Shown: one piece after another, positions 25,104 through 34,353 of the stretch
Numbering within the stretch: the stretch's first letter is position 1
Layout of the letters: the number at the start of each line of letters is the position of its first letter
Source of the DNA: Lachnospiraceae bacterium
Lineage (GTDB): Bacteria; Bacillota; Clostridia; Lachnospirales; Lachnospiraceae
DNA: 64,000 nt
Direction: 5' to 3'
Assembly: GCA_029225065.1 (NCBI GenBank)
Contig: JAQXVT010000037.1
Coordinates: 82,592 to 146,591, forward strand
Program-made: the position numbers and the translations under genes
Notes under the pieces: generated by a model
Database searches by the model: none
What the model was told of the DNA's origin: nothing
The model's input: the letters and a program-made list of their open reading frames with translations, nothing else

Positions 25104-26645
25104 ATGAGTAAAATTCCAGTAGTTTTAATGATTCTTGATGGATATGGACTGAACGAAAAGACAGAGGGCAATGCAATCGCGCTTGCAAAGACTCCGGTGA
25201 TGGATGGGCTGATGGCAGATTATCCGTTTGTAAAAGGCTATGCGAGCGGACTTGCAGTAGGTCTTCCGGACGGACAGATGGGAAACTCTGAGGTAGGACA
25301 TCTGAACATGGGCGCAGGCCGCATCGTATACCAGGATCTGACCAGAATCACAAAAGAGATCGAGGACGGAGATTTCTTTGAGAACGCAGAGTTGAAGCGT
25401 GCAATGGAAAATGCAAAGGAGAATAATACGGCACTTCATATGTACGGTCTGCTCTCTGACGGTGGTGTACACAGCCACATTACACACGTTTATGCACTGC
25501 TTGAGATGGCAAAGCGCTACGGCCTGACGAAGGTGTATGTACACTGCTTCCTTGACGGAAGAGATACACCGCCGGCATCCGGAAAAGATTATGTACAGCA
25601 GCTTTCTGACAAAATGCAGGAGATTGGTGTTGGTGAGATTGCAACCGTTATGGGACGTTACTATGCAATGGATCGTGACAATCGCTGGGATCGTGTTGAA
25701 AAGGCATACCGCGCAATTGCATACGGCGAGGGTGATCAGGCAGCTTCCGGCGTAGAGGCAGTCGCACAGTCCTACGCAAAAGAGGTAACGGATGAGTTTG
25801 TGGTTCCGACCGTTGTCATGAAAGACGGAAAGCCGGTTGCAACTGTTCAGGACGGCGATTCCATCATCTTCTTCAACTTCCGTCCGGACCGTGCAAGAGA
25901 GATCACCCGTACCTTCTGCTGCGATGAGTTTGACGGATTTGACCGCGGTGCACGCAGAAATGTCGTATACGTATGCTTCACCGAGTATGATGTGACGATC
26001 CCGAATAAAACAGTTGCATTCAACAAGATTTCTCTGACCAATACTTTTGGAGAGTATCTGGCAGCACACAACATGACACAGGCAAGAATTGCCGAGACGG
26101 AGAAATACGCACATGTAACGTTCTTCTTCAACGGCGGTGTGGAGGCTCCGAACGAGGGTGAGGACCGTATTCTCGTAAAATCCCCAAAGGTAGCGACCTA
26201 CGACCTGCAGCCGGAGATGAGCGTTTATGAGGTTTGCGACAAAGTGACGACCGCAATTACCTCCGGAAAATACGATGTGATCATCACAAACTTTGCAAAC
26301 CCGGATATGGTAGGTCATACCGGTGTGATCCCGGCAGCTGTTAAGGCCATCGAGGCAGTCGATGAGTGTGTCGGCAAGGTAGTCGCAGCAGTCAAGGAGA
26401 CCGGCGCGAAGCTCTTCATCTGCGCAGACCACGGAAATGCAGAGCAGATGATCGATTATGAGACAGGCGCACCGTTTACCGCACATACGACGAATCCGGT
26501 TCCGTTTATCCTTGTAAACTGCGATCCGAAGTATACCCTGCGTGAGGGCGGACGTCTGGCAGATATCATCCCGACGCTGATCGAGCTGATGGGCATGGAG
26601 AAACCGGCTGAGATGACCGGAGAGTCTCTGCTCGTAGAAAAATAA
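25104..26645 (+). CDS. gpmI: 2,3-bisphosphoglycerate-independent phosphoglycerate mutase
   Basis: Mn-dependent glycolytic enzyme that interconverts 3- and 2-phosphoglycerate. 513 residues, the standard length. N-terminal metal site MILDGYGL, the catalytic Ser in [14 protein letters not shown] (about residue 61-74), substrate-contact segment LDGRDTPP, and C-terminal ADHGNAEQM and THTTNPVP-type metal ligands (AHTTNPVPF). AGGAGAAAG precedes the ATG. Enolase, which acts next in glycolysis, is encoded 2 kb downstream with an HtrA gene between. Confidence 0.97.
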   Translation: MSKIPVVLMILDGYGLNEKTEGNAIALAKTPVMDGLMADYPFVKGYASGLAVGLPDGQMGNSEVGHLNMGAGRIVYQDLTRITKEIEDGDFFENAELKRAMENAKENNTALHMYGLLSDGGVHSHITHVYALLEMAKRYGLTKVYVHCFLDGRDTPPASGKDYVQQLSDKMQEIGVGEIATVMGRYYAMDRDNRWDRVEKAYRAIAYGEGDQAASGVEAVAQSYAKEVTDEFVVPTVVMKDGKPVATVQDGDSIIFFNFRPDRAREITRTFCCDEFDGFDRGARRNVVYVCFTEYDVTIPNKTVAFNKISLTNTFGEYLAAHNMTQARIAETEKYAHVTFFFNGGVEAPNEGEDRILVKSPKVATYDLQPEMSVYEVCDKVTTAITSGKYDVIITNFANPDMVGHTGVIPAAVKAIEAVDECVGKVVAAVKETGAKLFICADHGNAEQMIDYETGAPFTAHTTNPVPFILVNCDPKYTLREGGRLADIIPTLIELMGMEKPAEMTGESLLVEK

Positions 26646-26739
26646 AAAACACAGATTTCCTATATTCTTTTCACATTTCCGTCACAAAGATTGCGTATAG
26701 TGGAAGAAACCAAACGAGAACAGGAAAGGGGATTTTTCC

Positions 26740-28248
26740 ATGACAGACCATAAAGAGAATCGTGAAAAGAAATTCGATAAGAAAAATAGAAAGCTGAATG
26801 CATGGAAGCGGTATGGCGCGCTTATGATGGCGGGCGTACTGCTTGCAGGCACTTCTGCAGTATCGGCATCCATATATGCAGGAAATGTGCAGGCGGAGGA
26901 AGAGACCGAGGCTGAGACCGAAAAGCGCGTCACCTTAAATATTGCAGGCGATAAAAAGGATGACGCCACAACAGAAGAAGCTGATGCTGAGACGGAAACA
27001 GAGACGGAAACCGAGACTGAAACAGAAACGGAGACCGAAACGGAGACCGAGACAAAAGAAACATACGAGCCGATCGAGGAGGCTGCATCTTCCGTTGGCA
27101 GCGGAATCGTGACGACCGATGTCTCAGAAGTCGTAGAAAATGCGATGCCGTCGATCGTCGCAATTACCCGCAAATCCATGCAGGAGATCGAGACCTACTA
27201 TTATGGTACACAGGAATATGAGGTCAGCGGTGCGGCATCCGGTATCATCATCGCACAGAATGACGAAGAACTTCTAATTGCGACCAACAGCCATGTGGTG
27301 AAAGATTCGACCGAATTAAATGTCTGCTTTTCTGTAGATGCGGAAGACGCGGATGATCTTGTTGCCCCGGCAAAGATAAAAGGAATGGATACGGGAAATG
27401 AACTGGCAGTTGTAGCCGTTCAGCTTTCTGACATTCCGGAGGAAGTGAGATCGCAGCTGCGGATTGCAAAGCTTGGCAGCTCTGATAATCTGAAAGTCGG
27501 ACAGGCAGCTGTTGCGATCGGAAATGCACTTGGATATGGTCAGAATGTAACCAGCGGCATTATCAGCGCATTGAACCGCCCGATTACGATCGACGATTTC
27601 TCAAAAGAGGTTATTGTAACGGATGCAGCAATTAACTTTGGCAACAGCGGCGGAGCACTGCTCAATGCCAAGGGAGAAGTGATTGGTATCAATGTAGCAA
27701 AAGAAGCTGGTGAGGGCAGCGACAGCATGGGCTATGCAATCCCGATTGATACGGCCATTCCGATTCTCAATGAACTGGTCAACCGTGAGACGAGAGATCA
27801 GCTTTCCAATAGTGACAGAGGCTACATGGGTGCTACCGTAGTCAATGTCTCCGATGATGCAAAGGATCTTTACAATATGCCGGAGGGAGCATTCGTGTAT
27901 GAAGTAGCAGAAGGTTCTGCAGCCGAGGCGGCAGGCATCAAGAAGGGTGACATCATTACGAAGTTTGACGGCATGAGTGTTTCCAGTTCTTCCGATCTGA
28001 TTGATAAGATGAGTTATTACAAGGTCGGCGAGACTGTCACAGTAGAAGTGCAGACTGCAAACGGCGGCGACTATGAAGCCCGTGAAGTGGAAATCACATT
28101 GCAGGAAGGCGGAAGTGCAGTGGAGGATGATGCCGATGCGCAGGAAGCACCGTCAGACGGTCAGGATGACGAGTTTGGAACAGATGGAAATATGTTTCAG
28201 ATGATTCCGGACTGGGGTTCATCGGATGAGGACAATGGGTCGTTCTAA
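26740..28248 (+). CDS. HtrA/DegP-like serine protease, membrane-anchored, with PDZ domain
   Basis: Surface quality-control protease, 502 residues. A basic cytoplasmic N-terminus, one membrane segment (about 27-46), a Glu-Thr repeat linker (11 ET units in a row, about 84-105), the trypsin-like domain (about 125-330), one PDZ domain (about 365-460), and an acidic tail. The triad His is H185 (NSHVV) and the nucleophile S303 (GNSGGAL). The position of the catalytic Asp, normally in a (T/S)DLAV motif, is Glu here (E221, GNELAVV). Activity may therefore be reduced or altered. It lies between two glycolytic genes without an evident functional link. Confidence 0.9.
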   Translation: MTDHKENREKKFDKKNRKLNAWKRYGALMMAGVLLAGTSAVSASIYAGNVQAEEETEAETEKRVTLNIAGDKKDDATTEEADAETETETETETETETETETETETKETYEPIEEAASSVGSGIVTTDVSEVVENAMPSIVAITRKSMQEIETYYYGTQEYEVSGAASGIIIAQNDEELLIATNSHVVKDSTELNVCFSVDAEDADDLVAPAKIKGMDTGNELAVVAVQLSDIPEEVRSQLRIAKLGSSDNLKVGQAAVAIGNALGYGQNVTSGIISALNRPITIDDFSKEVIVTDAAINFGNSGGALLNAKGEVIGINVAKEAGEGSDSMGYAIPIDTAIPILNELVNRETRDQLSNSDRGYMGATVVNVSDDAKDLYNMPEGAFVYEVAEGSAAEAAGIKKGDIITKFDGMSVSSSSDLIDKMSYYKVGETVTVEVQTANGGDYEAREVEITLQEGGSAVEDDADAQEAPSDGQDDEFGTDGNMFQMIPDWGSSDEDNGSF

Positions 28249-28731
28249 CCGAGCTTGGCATGTCACGGACTGAATATATATCTCGTAAAATATTATTGTA
28301 AGATTAAAGCAATCATGATATTGTTGCGCATAACAGGACACGGGCGGGGATTGTCTTAGTTGTCCACAAGTCTGCGACAGTTGTCTGATTCAGGGAGGAT
28401 GTAATCCGAACTGAGCGGACAGCTGCCGGAAAGACTAGGTGGTACAACGAAGCAGTCATCCGTCCGTGTTTGTTTTGAATACAAATTTAACACCAAATAT
28501 AATGTGAAAATAAGGAATTTAAACACAGACAGAGTGAAAAAACTCCTGTGGGACATACTGTTCATAGAGAACTGATCGATCATTGCGAAATAACGATAGT
28601 ATACCAGAAGGAATGGAAAATTTTTTCTGATAAGGGATGGAGCAGTTATTTGATTATGAGAATGAGAATAGCTGTTTTAAATTATCGTTACCTAAGGAAT
28701 GGAAGATGGGATATGACGCAGGAGGTTTTTT
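28249..28731. other. 483-base intergenic region upstream of eno
   Basis: The region has no coding potential that I trust. It contains a stretch (about 28381-28475) resembling the 3' part of a T-box leader: AGGTGGTACAACGA at 28437-28450, followed by TCCGTCCGTGTTTGTTTTG. The rest is AT-rich, with AGGAGGT at 28720-28726 for eno. Confidence 0.4.
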
Positions 28732-30036
28732 ATGTGTAATTATATGGCGATTACGGATGTGTTTGCGCGGGAGATTCTGGATTCGCGTGGAAATCCTACA
28801 GTGGAAGTAGAACTTATGACAGAGGATGGCAGTGTCGGGAGGGCTGCGGTACCGTCCGGGGCTTCGACAGGGGAGCATGAGGCAGTGGAACTGCGGGACG
28901 GGGAGCAGCGGTACGGAGGTCTTGGTGTAGAGCAGGCATGCCATTACGTCAATACGCAGCTTGCGGATGCGGTGATCGGAGAAAATGTATACGCACAGCG
29001 GACGATCGACCGGATCCTTTGCAGAGAGGATGGAACACGGACAAAGGAAAGACTTGGCGCGAATGGGATACTCGGTGTGTCGATGGCAACGGCAGCAGCT
29101 GCAGCACAGTCATTGGACCTTCCACTGTTTCGTTATCTTGGCGGAGCCTGCGCGAACCGTCTGCCTGTGCCCATGATGAATATTTTAAACGGGGGCTGCC
29201 ATGCGGACAACACCGTAGATCTGCAGGAGTTTATGATTATGCCGGTCGGATCAGCCGGATATGCGGATGGGCTGCGGATGGGAGCGGAAATTTATCATGC
29301 GCTGAAGAGCTTGCTGAAAGAGCGAGGTCTTGCGACGGGAGTCGGGGACGAGGGAGGATTTGCGCCGGATCTTCCGGACGCGGATGCGGTGCTTACCTTA
29401 ATCTGCGAGGCAGTGCAGCGGGCCGGATATGACATGGAAAAGGATGTCGTGTTTGCGCTTGACGTGGCGGCGAGTGAGCTGTATCAGAAAGAGAGAGGGC
29501 GCTACTGTTTTCCTGGAGAGAGCAGACTGAAAGGGCAGGAGGTAAGCAGAGATACCGAGCAGATGATCACTTACCTGGAGCAGCTCTGCAGCCGTTTCCC
29601 GATCCGGTCGATCGAGGACGGGCTGGATGAAAATGACTGGGAGGGCTGGACGGAACTGACGAATCGGATCGGAGCGCGTGTGCAGCTGGTGGGCGATGAC
29701 CTGTTTGTGACAAACAAGGAGCGGCTGGCAGAGGGGATCGCAAGGAGGGCTGCAAATGCGGTGCTGGTCAAGGTAAACCAGATCGGTACGCTGACGGAGG
29801 CATTTGATACGATGGATCTGGCGAGACAGAATGGTTACCGCTGTATCGTTTCACACCGTTCAGGAGAGACAGAGGATACGGCAATCGCGGATATCGCGGT
29901 GGCAGTCGGTGCCGGTCAGATCAAGACAGGAGCGCCGTGCCGTACGGAGCGTGTGGCAAAATATAATCAGCTGCTGCGGATTGAGGATGCGATCGGGTAC
30001 GGAGCGGTGTACGAGTCACCGTTTGAACGCAAATAG
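28732..30036 (+). CDS. eno: Enolase
   Basis: Converts 2-phosphoglycerate to phosphoenolpyruvate; also a common degradosome partner. 434 residues. Start supported by AGGAGGT six bases upstream. Hallmarks: [37 protein letters not shown] (catalytic Glu), the Mg ligands in [20 protein letters not shown] and GDDLFVTN, the catalytic Lys in [10 protein letters not shown], and [10 protein letters not shown]. The His loop reads GGCHADN where GGSHADN or GGKHADN is commoner. It is followed by secG, rnr, smpB and ssrA, an order known from other Firmicutes. Confidence 0.97.
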   Translation: MCNYMAITDVFAREILDSRGNPTVEVELMTEDGSVGRAAVPSGASTGEHEAVELRDGEQRYGGLGVEQACHYVNTQLADAVIGENVYAQRTIDRILCREDGTRTKERLGANGILGVSMATAAAAAQSLDLPLFRYLGGACANRLPVPMMNILNGGCHADNTVDLQEFMIMPVGSAGYADGLRMGAEIYHALKSLLKERGLATGVGDEGGFAPDLPDADAVLTLICEAVQRAGYDMEKDVVFALDVAASELYQKERGRYCFPGESRLKGQEVSRDTEQMITYLEQLCSRFPIRSIEDGLDENDWEGWTELTNRIGARVQLVGDDLFVTNKERLAEGIARRAANAVLVKVNQIGTLTEAFDTMDLARQNGYRCIVSHRSGETEDTAIADIAVAVGAGQIKTGAPCRTERVAKYNQLLRIEDAIGYGAVYESPFERK

Positions 30037-30070
30037 ACATTTTCTCATTTCAAGTGTGCGAAGTGACTGC

Positions 30071-30112
30071 GCTTATGAGTAAGTGGTGAAGCAGATTGTA
30101 AATACCTGTTCT
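30071..30112 (+). repeat. Degenerate copy of intergenic repeat C
   Basis: GCTTATGAGTAAGTGGTGAA followed by GCAGATTGTAAATACCTGTTC. It keeps the TTATGAG...GAAGC.GATTG framework of the 35971 copy, but the stem is weak. Confidence 0.4.
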
Positions 30113-30212
30113 GGCCGAGCAGATTTGGATGCTAATTCATAGAAAAAACAGTTGAAATATTAAATGTCCTGTGATACACTGAACATGTTTGACGTAGGAG
30201 GTGTAGTGTACC

Positions 30213-30440
30213 GTGAGAACTTTTATTACCATTATTTTTGTGCTGGTATGCATTGCATTGACGGTGGTTGTTCTGGCTCAGCAGGGAAAAGACGCAGGAC
30301 TGGGCGCGATCGGTGGTATCGGAGATACTTACTGGAGCAAGAATAAATCACGTTCCATGGAAGGAAAGCTGGTTCAGTTTACGACGATTCTGGCCGTATT
30401 ATTTATCGTGCTTGCCGTTATTCTGAATTTGAATTTCTAA
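30213..30440 (+). CDS. secG: Protein translocase subunit SecG
   Basis: Small membrane subunit of the SecYEG channel, 75 residues. GTG start at 30213 with GGAGGTG at 30197-30203. Two membrane helices: 3-23 (TIIFVLVCIALTVVVL) and about 54-74, separated by the conserved QQGKDAGLGAIGG loop. Position between eno and rnr matches the Bacillus and Clostridium order. Confidence 0.95.
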   Translation: MRTFITIIFVLVCIALTVVVLAQQGKDAGLGAIGGIGDTYWSKNKSRSMEGKLVQFTTILAVLFIVLAVILNLNF

Positions 30441-30517
30441 ATCACAGGTTGGATTGATTCGGCTGCGAGGCAGAGCATTTTTGTTTGGCCGGCAGGAACC
30501 TGTGTTTCCAAAGAGGC

Positions 30518-30555
30518 GGAGGACTGATGCAGATGCACCGGTCCTTTTCTTTTTA
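30518..30555 (+). terminator. Terminator of secG
   Basis: AGGACTG (30520-30526) pairs with CGGTCCT (30539-30545), followed by TTTTCTTTTT. A longer pairing, CACAGGTT (30443-30450) with AACCTGTG (30497-30504), lies just upstream. Confidence 0.7.
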
Positions 30556-30562
30556 ACCTCTC

Positions 30563-30601
30563 TCATAAGGAGGGACCCGCTTGCGGGAGGATTCCTTATG
30601 A
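30563..30601 (+). repeat. Dispersed intergenic repeat B (hairpin)
   Basis: TCATAAGGA (30563-30571) and TCCTTATGA (30593-30601) flank GGGACCCGCTTGCGGGAGGAT. It is nearly the same as the element just after ssrA at 34019. Confidence 0.7.
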
Positions 30602-30642
30602 GCCTGTGAGCAGCGAAGCGGACCCGGAATATCTATTTGATT
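30596..30642 (+). repeat. Degenerate copy of intergenic repeat C next to repeat B
   Basis: TTATGAGCCTGTGAGCAGCG followed by AAGCGGACCCGGAATATC and TATTTGA. It keeps the TTATGAG, AGCGAAGCGGA, ATATC and TTTGA blocks of the family. Confidence 0.4.
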
Positions 30643-30686
30643 TGAATCAGAAACAAAGAGTAGGACAGAAAAGCAGAGAGAAAAAT

Positions 30687-32831
30687 ATGAAACAGACAGA
30701 AGAACAGTTTGAACGCCGCAAAAAGGTGATTCATGATATGTTATGTGATAAGCAGTATGTGCCGATGAAATTAAAAGAGATGGCGATGCTGCTTCAGATA
30801 CCGAAGGAAAACCGCCAGGAATTAAAAGATGTATTGGATGCATTGATTCTGGAGGGAAAGGCGGAGGTATCCGTAAAAGGAAAATACCGCAAATCCACCG
30901 CAAAATATGTGGTGGGCCGTTTTATTGCACATCCGCGAGGATTTGGGTTTGTGGAAGTCGAAGACCGAGAGGAAGATATTTTTATTGCGGAGGAGCATAT
31001 CGGCGGTGCACTGCATGAAGATACGGTGCGGGTGCTGCTGCTTCCGCCGTCTTCCGGAAAACGGCAGGAAGGCGCGGTTGTGCAGATCCTGGAGCATGGT
31101 ATCCGTGAACTGATCGGTACGTACCAGAAGGGGCGCGGCGGCTATGGTTTCGTAATTCCGGACAATCAGCGCATCACAACGGATGTCTTTGTGGCGGAAG
31201 AACGAAGCAAGGGCGCCGTGAGCGGTCATAAAGTGAAGGTGGAGATTCTTTCGTACGGAGATAAGGATCACAAGCCGGAGGGAAAGGTGACAGAGATCAT
31301 TGGTCATATTCAGGATCCGGGTACGGATATCTTATCGGTTGTATATGCATATGATCTTCCGAATGAATTTTCGGAAAAGGCGATGCGTCAGGCAGAGCGC
31401 GTGCCGGAGAAAGTGCAGGAAAGCGATCTGGAGGGAAGAACGGATCTGCGCGGCGTGCAGATGGTGACGATTGACGGGGAGGATGCGAAGGACCTCGATG
31501 ATGCGGTTTCCCTTACATTTGATGGGACGCATTATCATCTTGGTGTGCACATCGCAGATGTGGCAAATTATGTGCAGGAGAAGAGTGTACTGGACCGGGA
31601 GGCATTTGCACGCGGAACGAGCGTATATCTTGCAGACCGCGTGATTCCGATGCTGCCGCAGCGGCTCTCAAACGGCATCTGCTCGTTAAATGCGGGTGAG
31701 GATCGTCTTGCAATGAGCGTGCTCATGGAGATCGACGAAAAAGGCACCATTCTTTCTCACGAAATCGTGGAATCCGTGATCCGTGTTGACCGAAGGATGT
31801 CGTACACGGAAGTGAAAAAGATTCTGGAGGATCATGATGCGCAGCTGTGCGAAATGTGCGCACCGCTTGTACCGATGTTTGAGCAGATGGCAGTCCTTTC
31901 CGGAATTTTGCGTGAGAAGCGGAGAAAACGCGGGGCCATCGATTTTGATTTCCCGGAGGCGAAGATCATTCTTGACGAAAAAGGGATTCCGGTTGAAATC
32001 CGCGCTTATGACCGGAATACTGCCACAAAGATGATCGAAGATTTTATGCTGGCGGCAAATGAGACGGTTGCAGAAGATTTTTACTGGCAGCAGATTCCAT
32101 TTCTTTACCGGACCCACGATATGCCGGAACCGGATCGAATCCGGCAGCTTTCATCCTTTACTGCCGGTTTTGGCTACGGATTAAAAGGAATTTCAGATGA
32201 GGTGCATCCAAAGGAGATCCAGAAGCTGCTTGAAAAGATTGCAGATACGCCGGAAGAGCGGATGGTCAGCAGGCTTGTGCTGCGCTCGATGAAGCAGGCA
32301 CAGTATACACCGGAGTGCAGCTGGCATTTTGGCCTTGCAGCGAAATATTACTGTCATTTTACCTCTCCGATCCGCCGTTATCCGGATCTGCAGATCCACC
32401 GCATTATTAAAGAGGTGCTGCGCGGACGGATGAAAGAGGAGCGGATCACGCATTACGCGGAACTTCTGCCGTCAGTCGCGGAGCACTGCAGTCAGACGGA
32501 GCGCCGTGCGGATGAGGCGGAGCGCGAGACAGTGAAAATGAAGAAGGCCGAGTACATGGAGCGTCACATTGGCGAGGAGTTTGATGCGGTTGTTTCAGGA
32601 ATTACATCCTATGGCATCTATGCAGAGCTTCCGAATACGGTGGAGGGACTGATTCATGTAAGCAAAATGTACGATGACCGGTATTATTATAAAGAAGAAA
32701 CGTATGAAATGTATGGAATTGACACCGGGCGTGTCTTCCGGCTCGGAGATCCGGTTCATGTGCGTGTGATCGACGCGAATAAGGCGCAGAAAACTGTGGA
32801 TTTTGAACTGGCGGAGCATTCGGAAATATAA
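30687..32831 (+). CDS. rnr: Ribonuclease R
   Basis: Processive 3'-5' exoribonuclease that degrades structured RNA and works with tmRNA-SmpB in quality control. I start at ATG 30687 (714 residues) because the longer track frame runs back into intergenic repeat elements. Order: N-terminal helix-turn-helix-like region, two cold-shock domains (GRFIAHPRGFGFVEV and YQKGRGGYGFVIPDN), the RNB catalytic domain with DGEDAKDLDDAVSL acidic ligands and HFTSPIRRYPDLQIHR, then an S1 domain (FDAVVSGITSYGIYAEL). It lacks the long basic tail of E. coli RNase R. Confidence 0.95.
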   Translation: MKQTEEQFERRKKVIHDMLCDKQYVPMKLKEMAMLLQIPKENRQELKDVLDALILEGKAEVSVKGKYRKSTAKYVVGRFIAHPRGFGFVEVEDREEDIFIAEEHIGGALHEDTVRVLLLPPSSGKRQEGAVVQILEHGIRELIGTYQKGRGGYGFVIPDNQRITTDVFVAEERSKGAVSGHKVKVEILSYGDKDHKPEGKVTEIIGHIQDPGTDILSVVYAYDLPNEFSEKAMRQAERVPEKVQESDLEGRTDLRGVQMVTIDGEDAKDLDDAVSLTFDGTHYHLGVHIADVANYVQEKSVLDREAFARGTSVYLADRVIPMLPQRLSNGICSLNAGEDRLAMSVLMEIDEKGTILSHEIVESVIRVDRRMSYTEVKKILEDHDAQLCEMCAPLVPMFEQMAVLSGILREKRRKRGAIDFDFPEAKIILDEKGIPVEIRAYDRNTATKMIEDFMLAANETVAEDFYWQQIPFLYRTHDMPEPDRIRQLSSFTAGFGYGLKGISDEVHPKEIQKLLEKIADTPEERMVSRLVLRSMKQAQYTPECSWHFGLAAKYYCHFTSPIRRYPDLQIHRIIKEVLRGRMKEERITHYAELLPSVAEHCSQTERRADEAERETVKMKKAEYMERHIGEEFDAVVSGITSYGIYAELPNTVEGLIHVSKMYDDRYYYKEETYEMYGIDTGRVFRLGDPVHVRVIDANKAQKTVDFELAEHSEI

Positions 32832-32865
32832 ATATGAATGCAGATAAGCATTCTCCTGCTTCAAG

Positions 32866-32896
32866 TGCGCGGATTGTGGATAATCCGCTTTACTGC
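32866..32896 (+). repeat. Dispersed intergenic repeat C
   Basis: Core GCGGATTGTGGATAATCCGC at 32869-32888 followed by TTTACTGCAG. It forms a stem of GCGGATT with AATCCGC. It lies between rnr and smpB. Confidence 0.6.
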
Positions 32897-32969
32897 AGGC
32901 TTTACACATTCGCAAGTGATAAAGGAATGGCAAGGCGGAAAGCAGATCCGCCTGAGAGGGGGAATCGAC

Positions 32970-33431
32970 ATGGCAGATGCAGGCAAACTGATTGCGAACA
33001 ATAAAAAGGCATACCATGATTATTTTATCGAAGAAAAATATGAGGCAGGCATCTCACTTCACGGCACGGAGGTAAAATCCCTGCGTATGGGAAAATGCAG
33101 TATCAAAGAGTCTTTTATCCGAATTGAAAACGGAGAGGTGCTGATTTATGGCATGCACATCAGCCCGTATGAAAAGGGCAATATTTTCAACAAGGATCCG
33201 CTGCGTGTGAAAAAACTGTTGCTTCATAAGCAGGAAATTAATAAAATGCTCGGAAAGATTGCGGAGAAGGGCTATACCCTTGTGCCGCTGCGTGTTTATT
33301 TCAAGGGCAGTCTCGCTAAAGTGGAAATCGGGCTGGCAAAAGGAAAGAAGCTCTATGATAAGCGGCAGGATATCGCAAAGAAGGATCAGAGACGCGAGGC
33401 GGAGAAGGAATTTAAGGTGCGGAATCTGTAG
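32970..33431 (+). CDS. smpB: SsrA-binding protein SmpB
   Basis: Binds tmRNA and delivers it to stalled ribosomes. The true start is ATG 32970 with GAGAGGGGG upstream ([18 protein letters not shown], 153 residues); the track frame runs back into a repeat. Family motifs: [34 protein letters not shown] and the basic tail [16 protein letters not shown]. ssrA follows within 250 bases, the standard arrangement. Confidence 0.96.
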   Translation: MADAGKLIANNKKAYHDYFIEEKYEAGISLHGTEVKSLRMGKCSIKESFIRIENGEVLIYGMHISPYEKGNIFNKDPLRVKKLLLHKQEINKMLGKIAEKGYTLVPLRVYFKGSLAKVEIGLAKGKKLYDKRQDIAKKDQRREAEKEFKVRNL

Positions 33432-33460
33432 TATTGTTCAGAGCCAAGAAAAAATTCATA

Positions 33461-33498
33461 AAACAAGCGTAAAATGCTTATATTTTATGCTTGTTTTT
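33461..33498 (+). terminator. Terminator of smpB
   Basis: AAACAAGCGTAAAAT pairs with ATTTTATGCTTGTTT over 15 bp (one wobble), followed by TTT. Confidence 0.85.
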
Positions 33499-33679
33499 GA
33501 AATTTTATTTGTTGGATATACTGCACCGACGAAATGCGCAGCATTTTAGAGATTGGCTCCGGACAGAAACAAAAGATACCGGAAAACAGAAAAAATCGAT
33601 TGACAATCGGATACGAAGTCTATATACTGAAAAACAGGCGAAAGAACCGGGAGCAAAATTTGCTCTGTCAGGTCCCCGG

Positions 33680-34016
33680 GGGCTAGTAAAGGTTTCGACG
33701 GGGGTTATGAAGCTGGAGAAGCTATCCGCAGGTTGATGCGTCAAATCACAAATTAAAATTAAACGCTGAAGATAATTTAGCATACGCTGCCTAATGGCAG
33801 CTGTCTGACACAGAGCACCTGCACTTTGTGACCCAGGCATCGACGATGCAGGAAACGACATATGTTAAGCTTTGCGCATATGGGCGTATTATGAAGCTAC
33901 TGAAAGCAGAAGGCTGTCTGTTGTCGCCTGCCGGAGGGAATGTCAAATAACCGACTATGATAGTAGAAGGACAGTGGACTGGCTTTCGGACACGGGTTCG
34001 ACTCCCGTCTAGTCCA
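33680..34016 (+). ncRNA. ssrA: Transfer-messenger RNA
   Basis: Rescues stalled ribosomes together with SmpB. The acceptor stem pairs GGGCTAG (33680-33686) with CTAGTCC (34009-34015), then discriminator A; CCA is not encoded. The conserved 5' GGTTTCGACGGG and 3' T-arm GGGTTCGACTCCC are present. The tag frame ends at TAA 33792-33794 and reads ASNHKLKLNAEDNLAYAA if counted from GCG 33738; the exact resume codon cannot be fixed by eye. The AYAA end is the proteolysis signal. Length about 337 bases. Confidence 0.95.
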
Positions 34017-34018
34017 AT

Positions 34019-34064
34019 ATCATAAGGAGGGACCCACTCGCAGAGTGGGAGGATCCCTTATGAT
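34019..34064 (+). repeat. Dispersed intergenic repeat B directly after ssrA
   Basis: ATCATAAGG (34019-34027) and CCTTATGAT (34056-34064) flank AGGGACCCACTCGCAGAGTGGGAGGATC without the outer bases. It begins three bases after the tmRNA end and is nearly identical to the 30563 element in its outer arms. Confidence 0.7.
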
Positions 34065-34067
34065 TTG

Positions 34068-34108
34068 CAGACGCGAACGAACGCAGTTCGTTTTTCAAAT
34101 GCGTCTGC
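34068..34108 (+). terminator. Probable terminator of ssrA (nested hairpin)
   Basis: An outer stem GCAGACGC (34068-34075) with GCGTCTGC (34101-34108) encloses AACGAA-CGCAG-TTCGTT followed by TTTTT (34091-34095). Confidence 0.7.
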
Positions 34109-34137
34109 TCCCGTAATGTATATTTTACGTAAAAACA

Positions 34138-34198
34138 GTGGCATTGTATATGATGCAATATACGGTGCCGTTATTTTTTGCGCGGTTGCGCAGTTTTT
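34138..34198 (+). promoter_or_regulatory. Tandem hairpins with T-runs upstream of the purine permease
   Basis: GGCATTGTAT...ATACGGTGCC followed by GTTATTTTTT, then TGCGC-GGTT-GCGCA followed by GTTTTTT. Each looks like an intrinsic terminator, so the leader of the permease gene may be controlled by attenuation. Confidence 0.5.
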
Positions 34199-34223
34199 TC
34201 GCGCGGCCCAAACCAGATAATTC

Positions 34224-34326
34224 TTCCGGGAAGCGTATAAGACCGGCCGTTTCCCGGAATGATTATAAAAATGTACTCTCGGAGTCTTTCCTGCACTTGA
34301 TTTTGTGAGAAGATTTCGAGAGTACA
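34224..34326 (+). promoter_or_regulatory. Structured leader of the purine permease gene
   Basis: Two long perfect stems: TTCCGGGAA (34224-34232) with TTCCCGGAA (34251-34259), and TGTACTCTCG (34272-34281) with CGAGAGTACA (34317-34326). The second ends 28 bases before the ATG. I could not match the conserved loops of the purine riboswitch, so the class is unknown. Confidence 0.5.
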
Positions 34327-34353
34327 TAAGAACCACAAGGGAGGAAAATCAAG

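Noticed and set aside
25125-26486. 453-residue minus-strand ORF
   Set aside because: Antisense of gpmI; composition (many Cys, His, Leu) is that of a shadow frame.
28356-28583. Minus-strand ORF upstream of eno
   Set aside because: Phe/Ser/Leu-rich frame without a ribosome site, overlapping the T-box-like stretch.
34130-34353. Purine riboswitch before the purine permease
   Set aside because: The conserved junction and kissing-loop sequences of the purine aptamer were not found on inspection; kept only as an unclassified structured leader.
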